Assembly: GCA_964526045.1 (NCBI GenBank)
Contig: CAZGIF010000001.1
Coordinates: 310,001 to 374,000 of the forward strand
Reading direction: 5' to 3'
Length of the DNA stretch: 64,000 nucleotides
From: CAZGIF01 sp964526045
GTDB taxonomy: Bacteria; Patescibacteriota; Gracilibacteria; Absconditabacterales; Absconditicoccaceae
The position numbers were made by a program, and so were the translations under genes. Position 1 is the first letter of the stretch. Each line of letters begins with the position of its first letter. Shown piece after piece: positions 9,332 through 24,300 of the stretch. The notes beneath the pieces were generated by a model. It was given only the letters and a program-made list of their open reading frames with translations, was not told where the DNA came from and ran no database searches.

Positions 9332-12300
9332 CTCTACTTTACGATAATTAAATGCGAACTAATCTGACATCAAATCTTGTAAGGAGTATAGCTAATATAG
9401 TGAAGAAAATAATAGTAAATCGTATTAATACTTTCTTATCTCTTCATTTAATATTATTCCAATTATTTTCAATATTATGAGGATCAGAAAACAATATAAT
9501 TACTATATTTATAAGTCCTTTTGCTATTTCAATTAGCCAGTAATAAATTTTTTTCATTGGTTAAGATATTTATTTCAAATAATAATAACTTTTTGACCTC
9601 AAACTCCGTACGGTTTCTTTATCATATATAGAAAAAGGAATCTTTTTCCAGAAATGGTGCAGACCACATAACTCATAATACACGGTCGATCTATGTTCGC
9701 CCCTACGAATATCGTTTATCTTGTTTTCGGGATTCAGGATTTTTTTTAATATAATGACTAATATTTTCATACTCTTTTTGATCACGTATGATGCGGTCAT
9801 GAAACGATTTTTGTCGTGCAAATTCTGCGAGGAATTGACGAATCGATTTACTACAATATCATTTATACGATTTGATAATCGTTGAAATTGAGACACTATT
9901 GCCATCTATGACAACAATACCATGGATGTGGTTTTGCATAATCACAAAATCATGAATATCTACATGCGAATCATAAAACCCTGAAATATTTATCCATGAA
10001 TCGTGTGCAATTTTCCCTGCATCAGACAACACCATCTCATCATCTACAATCTCACCAAAGAAATGAAAACGATTCTCTGTGCAAAGTGTCAGAAAATATC
10101 ATCATCATGCAGAATAGTCATATCATTCTTTACGATTCTTTTTGCGAACAGGCAATGTCATACATACATTATAGATCATAAACCGTAGGGGCGAATAATA
10201 TTCGCCCGTTATGTCATTCGCCCGTTATAATCATGCCCATTATATCACACAAACCTGAATACGGGCGATCAATGATCGCCCCTACAATTATTATGATCCC
10301 TACGGTCTCAACCTATTGTTATATCTTGGAAATGGAATGGTTTCACGAATATGATGCACACCACAAAGCCATCTCACAAGTCTATCTAGTCCATACCCAA
10401 ATCATGCATGAGGCACAGATCCATATTTGCGTAAATCAAGATATCGTTGAAATTCTTCGATTGGTAATTTATGCTCTTGCATCCTCTGAAGCAAAAGATC
10501 GTAGTCGTCGATACGCGTTCATCCACCAATAACTTCTCCACAGTCCCCTGGTGCAAGCAAATCTGCTCCGAGTACAGTTCATGGAAGGTTTGGATCTTCT
10601 TTGAAATAAAATCACTTTTGTTCTATAGGAAAATTAGTTACAAAAACAGGTTGTTCTTGTTTTTGGCAGTATTGCATCTCAAGGTCTGATCCGATATCAC
10701 CATCTTCTGGAATTTCAAACCCCATTTCCTCAAGTTCTTTACATCGCTCTGCGTGCGTGATACGACGAAATGGAAACGTGATTTTTTCGAGTGCGTCAAT
10801 CGGTGCACCACACGCAACCAAGTCAGCTCTATTTTTTTTCAAGACATCTTGCAAGATATATCGGACCAATTGTTCTTGTGCTTGCATATTCTCTTCTTGT
10901 TGTATGAATGGAATTTCTGCATCCATCATCCAAAATTCATTCATATGACGACGAGTCTTACAATGTTCAGCACGAAAAACCGGACCAAAATCATAACACT
11001 TTCCTACACTTGCTATTGCTGCTTCGAGATAGAGTTGCCCAGATTGACTGAGATAGACAACTTCATCATTGATGTGTTTGACCGCATATAGCTCAGTAGT
11101 ACCTTCGCAGGCGTTGGGGGTAAAAATCGGTGAATCAATTTTGGTAAAGTCACTAGACCTCATCCAATCATACGTCGCGTGGATGATTGTATCACGGACA
11201 CGTTGGATAGAACGTTGTGTCTTGCTACGCAAATACAAATGACGATTGTCAAACAAGAATTCTGGTCAGTGATCAGATTTTGTCCCAAGAGGATAATCTT
11301 TTGCAGATTGTACAATTTCAACTTCTCTAACCTGTAATTCGTATTCATCCTTTTTGGGATGTTTAGAAACCTCTCATTGCAATATAAGTGACGATTCTAA
11401 TCACAAAACACTAATATCATCAAAATTCTCGACATGTTTTGACTCTATAACACATTGCATATATCCACTTCCGTCACGAAGTTCCAAAAAGACGATTTTT
11501 CACGATGCTCTAATAGTTTGTACTCGTCATTGAATCTTGATAGTTGTATCAACAAAGGATGCATCTATTATTTTGATAAGTGTAGCTTTCATAAAAACTA
11601 TAAAAAAAGAATAAAAATCTGACACAAACTACGTATCAGGCGTTATTCAAGTTATACCAAAAACACTGTCAAAATACAAACAAAAAATTATTGCAATCTA
11701 GATTAGTTAAAAACCTACTATTATAAAAATAATGTCGAATATAAGTTATATTCGATTACAGAATTTATAGTTTTTCAATTCGTTGCAATTGCGAAATATC
11801 ATTTGGCTTTCAAGATAATGATACAAATACATATCGTCAATTATCTTCAACAATAGTTCCCATATTCTTACACAAAAACACATCAACTAAACCATTATCA
11901 ACAAACATTTCTCATTTTTTTTGTGACGCTTCATACGAATTTCGATATACATCAATCAACTCTTGATATTCTTGATCAGGAATAAATCATCATCACATTC
12001 ATCACCAAATACAATTTGGATTTTCTTTTAGCAACATTTCTAATAATCCTGAAAGATTTTGCGAACCTACTGCTACAATTATAGATCAGTTCTGACCATC
12101 CTTCTTTCTATAAACATCTTGTCATCAAGTTGATTCAACTAATGGGAGAAAAGAAGTATCTGTCATTCATGGTTCATAGAATGTCCAGAGTATAGTATAG
12201 TCACCCCTCGTTCAAGTAAAGTATTCTTTTGACTCAGGATCTAACGTATCAAAAAAACTATTTTTTACGTAGGTTTCGGGTACATAATTTTGATTTTCAA

Positions 12301-15300
12301 GCGTATTACTTTGTGTTCATGGATTAGTATCTGCCTGATCTATCTGTACTGCTGGTTGAGTGTTTCTATTACATCATACAAACAGGATTGAACAAAAAAG
12401 TAATAAAAATATAATTTTTAATGAGGCTCCAATAGTTTGAACTCATCATTGGATTTTGACAGTTGTATCAACATAATCAGAATCAATTTGTTTAATAAGT
12501 GTAGCTTTCATAAGTTATGAATACCTAATAAAAATAAATTTTTTGTATCTTGCTATAGCTTTCTTATCTTTTTGCAAGCCAGACTTGTAACATAACTGTA
12601 ATATATATAATGTATTATACAAGTATTAAGTCCAAATTTTATTTATCATACATTACAAAATATGTCTACTAAAAAGCAGATTTTCATTGTAGTTTTTATA
12701 ATATGTCTTATTTCGATTGGTGGGGGAACGTTTCTTTTACACAGAGACACAAGTATACAAATCGATCAAACGCAAACAGAGATTCTAGAGATACAAAAAG
12801 AAGAGGTGCAAAAAGGTGATATGCAAATACTTAACACATGAGATAATGAAGAAGAACTATTGAGCATATCAGAAAACTGACTGAATATCTGACCAATATC
12901 TGTCTCGGATTATAGAAACTTTGATATGAGAGAAGTTACAACAAGCACTATTGTAGATAATTTGGATGCTCCTTGGGCTTTTGCATTTCTTCTAGATGGA
13001 GATATTCTTGTAACAGAGAGATTTGGAGCATTACAACTCATACAAGATGGTAATATAACAGAAGTTAATTGATTGCCAGAGGTGTATACCAGAGGGCAAT
13101 GATGACTCCTAGATATCACAATTCATCCAAACTTTGTCCAAAACAACTACATATATCTTTCTTATGCTCATGGAACCGAAGAGGCAAACAGACTTCGTGT
13201 GGTGAGAGCAAGACTCAATGAAACAGGAATAGAGAGCACAGAAATTATTTTTGAATCAGCGCAAACAAAGAACGGATCAAGTCATTTTGGTTCGAGGTTT
13301 GCACGATTACCAGATAACACATTAGTATTTTCTGTAGGTGACTGAGGAAATCCACCAATTAGATACAATGATGAACTTATTCGCAAACAAGCGCAATACC
13401 TTTCATCTCATTTGGGAAAAATAATCAGAATAAACGATGATGGAAGTATTCCAGAAAATAACCCTTTTGTTGGTCGTCCTGATGTACAACAAGAAATATT
13501 TAGCTATGGACATCGCAATATCCAATGACTTGCCTACGATACAACAAGAAATCGTTTGATAGCGAGCGAACACGGGAGTAAATGATGAGATGAGTTAAAT
13601 CAGATTGTACCAGGAGGTAATTATTGACGACCAGAAGTTTCTTATGCAACAGAGTATAACGCGACATGAACACCAATCTCTGAAGAACAATCTCGTCCAG
13701 AATTTGTTGATCCACTTGCAGTATGGACACCAACAGTTGCTCCATCCTCAGTTGTTGTTTATTCAGGAAAACAATATCCTGACTTGCAATGAGATATATT
13801 TTTGGCAGCAATGCTACTGAGAGAAGACAACTCATTTGCTGCTTATGCATCTCGTCCTGCAGGTGAAGTTTTTCGACTAGATACTGATGACAGCTGAAAT
13901 ATTATCAACCAATATAGAATTAGTGTATGAAATGTCAGAGTCAGAAGCATCGGTCTGTGATTAGATGGATATTTGTATGTACTCACTGATGGGACAAGTC
14001 TGCAAAATAGACCAGGAGTAAACAAGGGAAGTCTCATTAGGATAGATACTATTACAAAAAACTAATCAAATTATATAGAAACATAATACCAGACACGAGA
14101 AAATAAAAAAAATAAAATCTGACATAATTGACGATAACATTCACTATCACGTTTATACAAAAAGGTCTATATAGAGATAAACAAAAAATTATTGCAAACA
14201 TATACTCTCTTTCGTACAAATAATACTATGAAAACAATTCACGATCTTTTTGTAAGCAAAAACCTCACATTATGCGTAGCAGAGTCTCTGACTGGGGGAT
14301 TTTTGCAAACACTTGCTACGCAACAGTCATGAGCGTCAGACTTCTTTTTGTGATGAATCACTGCGTATACTCGCGAGCAAAAAGTTGCTTTGTTGTGAGT
14401 TGATAATGCATTAGCTTTGCGTACCAACTGTGTTGATCAGCAGATTGCGACGATGATGGCACAGTGAGTCTGTACGATGTTTGGCTGAACAATATGAATT
14501 GCTACGACCTGATATGCGAGTGCATATCCTGCAATGTCTGTTGAGATTCCATTTGCATATTATAGTATCGTTTCATCTATAGACAATAAAACTTCTATCA
14601 TGGATCAATGAAAAATAGTCAAGGATTGACTCGATCGCGTAGGGATGCAACAATATGTCGCTGATTTTGTTTGGGAGAGGTTACTAGATGTTGTCACCAA
14701 AAATCTAATCTAATCTCCTCAATAGATAAACCACATTACAGCAAAAACAATAACCATAAGTAATAATATCACGACAATCTGGACAAGTCAGTACAAAAAA
14801 CCACCTTTTACTTTTCAAAAAACATATGAGCCTTCTTTAATATATTGCTGTAATCTCAACCTTTCTCACCTCTCAATAATCTTTGTAGATACAATGAATT
14901 TACTCTCATAGCATTTTACGTTTGATCTATCAGATTTTCATACCAAACCAAAAAAATTATCTTGGTATGACAATATGTATTTTTCCTCTAAGAGTTCTTC
15001 TTGGAAAAGCTTTTCTCACTTTTGTATCGGATCTGTAGCATACCGGTATTTTCCTCTCTTTTCTATAGAATCATGTATTTTCGTTTCTTTTGATTGATTT
15101 AGTATCTTAAAATCATCTAGTATATAGAAATCAAAAATACCACCCAGGATATCTGACCAAAATCTAGGCATATTTATTGTAATATATCAATAAAGTTAGA
15201 TCAGTATAAAATTATTCTTTGCTCTTTAGAATATCTCAAAAAAAAGTAGATATTTTTTTCATTACACCTGAAGCTTTATATGCCTTTATTTTTTTTAAGT

Positions 15301-18300
15301 ATTCTGCATATTCTATAGCAACTGTAGCTTCTTCTGCCATTTCTCATGGGTTATATTGTTTATGAGAATCATCGTTAAAAACAACCGTTATAGCATGTTG
15401 ATGTGACTTGAGTAGGTCATTTCGTTCAATTACTCACAAATAATTATCACTATTATAACTAGAGTCTAAGGATTCTAAATGCTTAGCTGGATAAAAAATT
15501 CTTTTCAAAATATCTTTTTTATCCCAAAGAGGAGTTCATTCAAAATGATCTAAAGATCACTCTTGTATTTTTTTTCAGTCTAGGCTTCTTTTCAATAATC
15601 AAACAATTTTTTGTGATTTATCATATATATCTGTATTATCTTCTTTATGTTCTGTAAGATTTGCCACTAAAAAATTTCTTATATTCATAACATTCGGATT
15701 TTGATAGCGTGGATCAAAATAAGCCTTCACTGCTATTACTCAATTTTTTTGAACATGTAGTTTCTCTGATTTATTGTAATATTCCATTTTTATTTATAAT
15801 AGTTAAAATTTTACTATGTATATAGCATATACACAGTAAAATCAACAAGTAAATAATTCTTACTCCTCTTTCTTCTTCATTTCCAACCCCAAAATATCTA
15901 ATTCTTTTGGATCGACGTTACTTGGTGCTCACATCATCAGATCTTGTGCACGACCAGATTTTGGGAATGCATAACATTCACGGATATTTGGTTCATCTCT
16001 CAAAATCATCATCAAACGATCAAACCCAAAGGCAAATCAACCATGAGGAGGACATCAATATTGCAAAGCTTCATACATTGTTCAAAATCTTTTTTTGATA
16101 TCTTGGAGTTCGTACCCAGCAGCTTCAAATGCTTTGAGCAAAACGTCTGGATTATGATTACGAATTGATCCAGATAAAATTTCATATCAGTTGCATGTCA
16201 AATCATATTGTGTTGTTTCTCGCTCAAGTGGAGGAAGAGTATCAACAGTCTCATGACCTCATTTGATATTTGAAAATGGATTGTGTGCAAACTCTAACCC
16301 AGATGGTTTCGTTTCATCTTCTTCAAAAAATGGAAAATCTTCTATCCATACAAATCCTAATGCATCCTTATCTACCAGGTCAAACGTATCTCTTAGGTGA
16401 TTTCTAAATTTTGCTCATACAGACACAACAGTCTTTTGATCTCACACCAACAAAAAAATAGTATCTCAGACTGCCCCTCACATAGATTCTACGATTAAGT
16501 CTTTTTCTTGCTGTGACATTTTGTTTGCAATTGAACCAGATATTGTATCCTCTTTGATTTGAATATATGCCAATCAACCAAGACCAATGTTTTGTACAAA
16601 TTTGGTAAGAGCGTCGAGTTCTTTACGAGTTGGATGGGATCATAGTTTTATTGCTTTGACAGACACAGCAGTACGCAAAAAATCCAATTCACTAGATCCA
16701 AAGATATCTTTGACATCAATCATTTTACAATCAAATCTCAAATCAGGCTTATCTGAACCATAAGTATCCATAGCATCAGCATAACTCAATCTAACAAAGT
16801 CTATTTGAATTGTTTTATGAGGAACCATCTGTGAAGTCATATCACGAATATATCATTCTGCGACTGTGTAGACATCTTCTTTTTCGACAAAACTCATCTC
16901 ACAATCTATTTGATAGAATTCACAACTATGACGATCTGCACGAGGATCTTCATCACGAAAACATGGTGCAATTTGAAAATATTTATCAACTCATCCAACC
17001 ATAAGAAGCTGTTTGTATTGTTGTGGAGCTTGTGGCAATGCATAAAACTGTCCTTGATTAACACGACTTGGAATCAAATAATCTCTCGCTCATTCTGGTG
17101 AAGATACAGTAAATATAGGTGTTTGTACTTCCAAAAATCACTCTTTTGTAAATCGATTACGAGTAAAATGATTCATCTGCGCACGAAACATAATATTATC
17201 CAAAACTGGTTTTCTTCTAATATCGAGATATCTATACATAAATCTATTTTCTTCACTTGTTTTTGGGTCTTCTCACATATTGAATGGAAGTTCTTTTGAT
17301 TTCGACAAAATTTCTACACTCGTGGCATGTATTTCAATGTCTCATGTTTTCATATCTTTGTTGACCATATTATCAGGTCTTGCAACAACAGATCAATGTA
17401 CTTTGATAACAAACTCATTCTTGAGTGATTCTGCTATGGTTGCAAGTTCTACAGACACATCAGAAGGATCAATCGTAACCTGAGTAATACCATAACGATC
17501 TCTCATATCTATGAAAATCAGTCAGCCTAGATTTCTTTTTTTAGCTACTCGTCATGAAAGTATTATGTTTCTTCAAATAGCGTGAGCGTTGAGTTCTCAA
17601 CAAGTATGTGTACGATGCATTGGATTTTTGGATAAGTAAAATAAAATTATACGATGTAGATATACAAGTCATTTTCTAACAGAATATCTTCACTGTCTAT
17701 TTCCTCTATATTGAGAACGACAAGATCATCTGCCATACATGCATGATGCCGTGCATATAATCATGAGTCGACATAACGATCAAATCAGGCTGATGTCATT
17801 CGTAATTCTCCTCAAATATCACTATCGTCTGAAGAAAATAGCCATGTATCGTCTGGTTTTTGCTCTGCAAGTTGTCAATCAACATCTTTTTGTATTATAG
17901 CTTTATCAATCGACTGTCAATCATACTCAATTCTATACCACATGAGGTTATGTCAAAAATAAATTAGTATCTATGCAAAATATATCCATTGGCACTTTAT
18001 TTTCAAGAAGAGGAATTCATTCTGCTTCCAATAAACGAATTTGTTCAGCTCATCTCGGTCATAACTTTAAAGAACTAATCTGACCGGTTTTTGCGACCAC
18101 TCTCCACCACGGACACAAAGCTTGTCAGGTTTCTGGTTTGAGAGCAGACATTTGTCGTCATATGATTCTTGGACCAATATTTTTGCCTACAATGTCACTT
18201 ACTCATATTGCTATCTGTCCATAATATGCTACGCGTCAATATGGAATCTTTTGGACACAATATAACAGCGCTTGTTTAAACTCCATGTCATAATGTCAAA

Positions 18301-21300
18301 ATAAATATTACCCTAGTAAGGATTGAAACAAAACCATTGCTGCTATAGCAATAGTCGTAACAGTTGCAACATTTTCTTTTGAAGAGTGTTTGAATGCATC
18401 TGGCAACAACTCAGATACAGACATTCGAATCATCGCACCGGCAGCAAATCCTAAACCATATGGCAAAAGTGGCTGAAAATGTTGGACAAACAAGAACGCA
18501 GGAAGCGCCATCAATGGCTGAGGCAAACTCGTAAATATACTTCGCAATCATGCCTTTCGCCATGAAACACCACGTGGAACAAGTATGACACTAATAGCTA
18601 ATCATTCTGGAATATTATGCAACGCCAAGGCTATAGATATAAGCAATCATAGTTCTACAGACGGTCAAAATCATACACCAATAGCAATTCACTCACTAAA
18701 AGAATGTACCGTCATTACTCAAACTATCAAAAGCATCTTAACTGCACTTTTCCCATGAAATCATCAGATGTGTACATTTTCACTATTATTTCACAACAAC
18801 CTCTTGGCAGTCAATATTGCTACCAACCCAAGTAACATTCAGCCTATAACTTCCCAATCTCAAAATGAAACTCATTCATAAACAAGTCAGAAACTCGCTG
18901 CCAACATCAATCACGCTGCCAATGCATTTGCAGCTGAAAATCGTTTTTTTGACATATGTGGAGCAAAGGCGAATGGCAATGCTCCCAATCAGGTTGTCAA
19001 TGCTGTTACTATAGAAAAAAATAACACAAGTCGAAAAGGATCCAAATCTGATATCATTCTACAACAGACAAATAAAGGTCTTATACTTGCAACACTACTC
19101 ATAAGCCCAAGACTGTCAATTGATTTTTTGATTGAGTTGTGTATATATGCATATGTATTTATCTCATTAGAAAGCAGAGCATATGAACGTCATAAGTGTA
19201 AGTTGATTGGCACATAGACAAAAAAGTCGAGATCTAGAAACAGACTGTCTTTTAGATTGTAGATCATTTGCAGAATTTGAACTTTGACATATTCCTTGAT
19301 CCTCACATATGTCTTTACAAGACATTCCCAAAAAACTGGAAGAACTGAAACAATACAAACATATCTTTGTCTACTCTCACTCTGACGCAAGAAGCAAACA
19401 AGCAGTATGATTACTCAATGCATCTTGATTTGAAGGAGTAGTACAAGTACTATGATGATTTGAGCAACGAAAACACACGATATGATCATACGATAGCAAC
19501 AAAAAACGCTCATCAATACAACAATTCTTTATCGTGTCAGGTATCACAATTCTTTTGTGTCTATTGTTGTCTCTCTTGGTGAGTAATTGGTTTTTGATTT
19601 GTGTTGCTTTGATAAGTTTACTTTTTTTGTTAGCATCACAAAAAGAAGCATTCGTTTCTCAATGGATGTCTTATATGCCATGGAATCAGTCACGTGTCGC
19701 CCTTACAGTTCGTGAATTTCATAACAAGAAATCAACTATTCATATACATCAATTTGTCAACAATACACAACAAACGTATTCATATGCAGTTTGGAGTGAA
19801 AATATGATGTGTATTATCGATCCAGACAAAGATATTGAACAATATATTGATTTTTCTCACCAACACCAGTGTACAATCAGTGCAATTTGTCTCACTGACA
19901 TGGCATCAGATTTCGTACTTTGACATCATAGACTTGCAGAAACAACGACGGCTCCTGTCTATGTCTCACCAACAATACAACAACAGTCACCATATACGCA
20001 CATAACACAAGATGCTGTAATTTCTTTGGGAGATGCAAGAATTGTTGGACATACATGAGCTACTACAGACGATAGTATGTACTATACAATTCAAGAACAA
20101 TCATGACATACGTTTGCAATAGTGACATGAAAAGAATTTTTGTTTGATACGTATCCTCTTTCATATACAGCAGATCAGACAGCAAGAAATGATTATTTTC
20201 AACATCGTTACTCGATAATACAGCAGATAATGCAAGCAGACAATAGCGTTATGCTCTTTTCGAGGAAAAAAATCCAAGATATGACATACTGTACTATTGC
20301 GGACCAACGTTTTCACAAAGACACACTGTGACATCTCCCACAAGAACAGTATATACAAAGATGAAAAAAACAGACACATATGGCTTTTGCCTACCAAGCA
20401 TACACCCATACAATCAATAGACAATCAAAGACATCATACGTGTCAGACATTCCTTTTTTGTCACATCTAGACACACACACAACACAAGACATACTCGATG
20501 TCAGAACATTTTGACAACAAAAAAAATACATATTGCGTGGTGCACTGCATATTCCTTATGGGAACAATTTTTTGTCTATTTGTAGAGCAGTATGCACACA
20601 TACAACAAAACGACGCCTACTAGCGCAAAATGACACACAAGCTCGCAATGCATTGCATATTCTCTCAATGATTGGGTATGATACGATGATACAGTCTGTT
20701 CATATTTGTGATACATGGACAGATACGTACTATTACAACACACAACAAGAATGACAATCATTGACAATAATAGACATACGTGATAGGTCTGACAATACAG
20801 ATATTCATATACCATCGGCACACTATATACCTCTTTTTGAATTACAGTCTCGCTTGGAAGATATACAAGAACTTATACATCCCAATTCAATATTGGCAGT
20901 ATATGACGTATCACAAGATCGTATGCTTACCGCACTAAGTATTCTCAAATCACATTTTTTATCTATACATAGCGTACTTGTTGATACAGTACTTTTTGAT
21001 AAAATAACAAAAAACACTGACACTATCTAGGTTATAGTGTGCTTTATGACTATGAGCAATATGATTGAAATTATAGACTATTCTTGTATAGTAACTACGT
21101 ACCTACTTTTTATTATTTGATAATCCCAATAATGGCTGATGTAATAGAAATATGAAGTGAAGAAGCTTTCAATAAAGCTATCAAACAAGAATGAGTTGTC
21201 CTTGTAGATTTTTATGCAGAATGGTGTGGTCCTTGTAAAATGCTTTCACCAATTCTTCACGATCTTCAAGATGACAATACTGACAATAATGTGCATGTTG

Positions 21301-24300
21301 TCAAAGTAAATACGGACGACCTTCCAGGTATTGCTTGAGAATATGGTATTGCAAGTATCCCTGCTGTCTTTGTTTTTCATAACTGATCATTGGTAGATCA
21401 AATGATTTGACTACAAGAAAAATCAGCTTATCAAGACAAAATTGATAGTCTTCTTGCAGCATAATACATAATGCATTATTAACTGTGCAAAAAAAACATT
21501 CCACTTCGTGGAATGTTTTTTTTATATATTTGTTTGTTGTTTTTTATATTTGTATATGTCAGATTTTTCTTATTGCTCAAGAAGCAAGGCTTCATAATCT
21601 ATACGTATGGATTCTCACTCTTTGCAAGACAAGCACTGTATATCATACAACTCTTAGCATTCTTCTGACTTGTCTATTTTTACCTTCGGTGATGGTAAGA
21701 GAAAGACGTTTTGGTCACAAAATAGTACATATAGCTGGTTTGGTAATATATCACTGGATCATAACTCACCTTTCCAATTCTTGTACAATTTTTGGATCAA
21801 TAACGCGATCACATGTCAGATGATATTCTTTTTCTATATGACGTTGTGGATCCATAAAATCCTTTTGTATACGTGTGTCATCAGTCAACAACATAAGACC
21901 ACTTGTATCTTTATCTAATCTTCAAATGGGCAATACTCATGCAGGCACATCCACTCTATCTAAAATCTCTTCACATCAAGGTTGTGCGTTGATTGTCTCT
22001 ATTCCTGTTGGTTTGTGATACAAATAATAATGAAATTCACGTTGCGTAACTGTGGTATCATAGCGAACAACATCAATCATAGGATCTATAAGTTGTCAGA
22101 TATGCGCAGGTTCTTCATTGACAAAAACTACTCAAGCAAGAATGTATTTTTCTGCTTGTCTACGAGAACATATTCATTGTTCAGACATATATTTTTGTAA
22201 CTTTTGTTGAGATGATGTCATAAGACGGAGTAATTAAATAAGTATAATATCTTGCTGTGGTTGCATAACATGAACGGTTGCCTTTCATCATGCAGTGTGG
22301 TACTGATCTACAAAGGAATCTGGGTCTTGATTGATTGCATCAAAGGTATTGTAATGCATGGGTATAATATGTTGGGGCTTGATATCCAAGGATGCAAAAA
22401 CAGCTTCACGTGGTCACATTGTATACATACTACCAATAGGTACACACAACACATCTATTGCAAACAATTTTCACAAAAAAGAACAGTCAGAAAAATATCA
22501 GGTATCTCACATATGATAGATCGTTTTGTCAAAGATTTGTATAATAAATCATACTGGAATATCTATATCACACGAATGCAATGCTGGAGTCAGATAGACA
22601 GAAAGATCGTTATCGACAGAAAACAATCCTCAAATATTTGCACCCATAACTTGTTGTACTCATTGTTCTTTCAAAAAGTCTACTTTTTGGGGTGTCGTAA
22701 TACATACAGCATTATCTCTTTTGGCAATATCTATAATGTCTTGTTTTCCATGATCAAAATGGTCATGTGTCCAAAAAATATAATCACACTGTGGTATTGA
22801 TTGAAGCGTATGCGGATGATCAGGACTTTGTAACCAAGGATCAATTGCAAACGTTTTTCCTTTATAAGAAAAAATGAAACCTGACTGATCAATATAGTGA
22901 ATATTCATAATGTGCGTAGCTGTATAAAATGATTATTCTGGCGTGACCATCGTACCTTTTGCAGTTCCATTTGCCAAAGCAGCTAGTTGATCAATATGAC
23001 AAACAAAGATTGCTAATTTGTTTTCTCTTGCCATACCAATCGCACTATGATCCATAATATGGAGATTAAGTTCGTCTGCTTGCGCAAGAGTAAGTGCATC
23101 AAACCTTTTTGCATCTGAATAAAGATGAGGATCTTTGTCATACACACCATCTACTTTTGTTACTTTGATAAGAATTTCACATTGTAATTCTAAGGCCCTC
23201 AATACAGCACCCAAGTCTGTTGTAGAATAAGGATTTCAGGTTCCTCCTGCACAAAACACGACTGTTCATTGTATCATTTTGTGTCTGGCTGTAAGTGCAT
23301 TATAGTGAGTTGTTAAAGGAGAAATATGCATTCATTTTGCACATGCAACTATTCACTTTCATCAAGCTTGTATATACTTTTCGTTGAGCATAACAGCATT
23401 CATCACAGTTCACATCATCCCAAGATGGTCAGACTTTACTCTATCAATTCCTGCATCTTTTGTGTCTCTATATCTTCGAATATTTCACGCACCACACACA
23501 ACGGCCAATTGCTTACCACTTTGTGCTACGGTAAATAAATGCTTAGCTAAGGTAGCTATTTTGTCATACGCAAACATGCTAGTACCATCTGAGAGTGCCT
23601 CTCATGACAACTTTATCAAAATACGATTCGCTTTCATATGTATACAGAAAGAAAAGAATAAAAATATGTTTTAGTTTGTCTAGTTAGTCATACGGAACGA
23701 AGACTTAAATGCCTCTATTTGTGTTTTGTATAAGTCATAACTACGAGAATCATATGAAACTTCATAGACGATATCATCATTTTTGAGGTAGAATATATGG
23801 TGAGCATATTGCTGACCATCATCTTTATACACACGAGATAGCAAAATACTTTGATAGAGCCCAAATGTTCTTGAAAATCTAGCAAGCGAGTCCAATCTAT
23901 ATCAATCAGCTCATCAAGGCAGTCAGATTATTTTTTTCATATCTTTTTCTTGGTCATCAACATATGCGGAAATCTTTCTACTAATATTTTGCCTCGGAGT
24001 AATACTTAGAATAACATCATTATCATCATCTAACACAACTACATGTGTTGTATTTTGTTGGACATTTCGTCCTGGCCATATTTCACATGTAAATTTATTT
24101 TTCTCATTTTTGTATACAATACCAGTTGCGTCGTAGTCTTTTATTGCAGATTCTAAAACTTCAAAGACTGACAAAAAAAATGCAGATTGATTTTTGAATG
24201 CACGGTGAGATGTTGTATCCTTTATATACTGATATACAAAACGTCTTTTTGATATGCTTTGAAGTACTATAGATTGTATTCTAGACAGTGAGAGTCACTT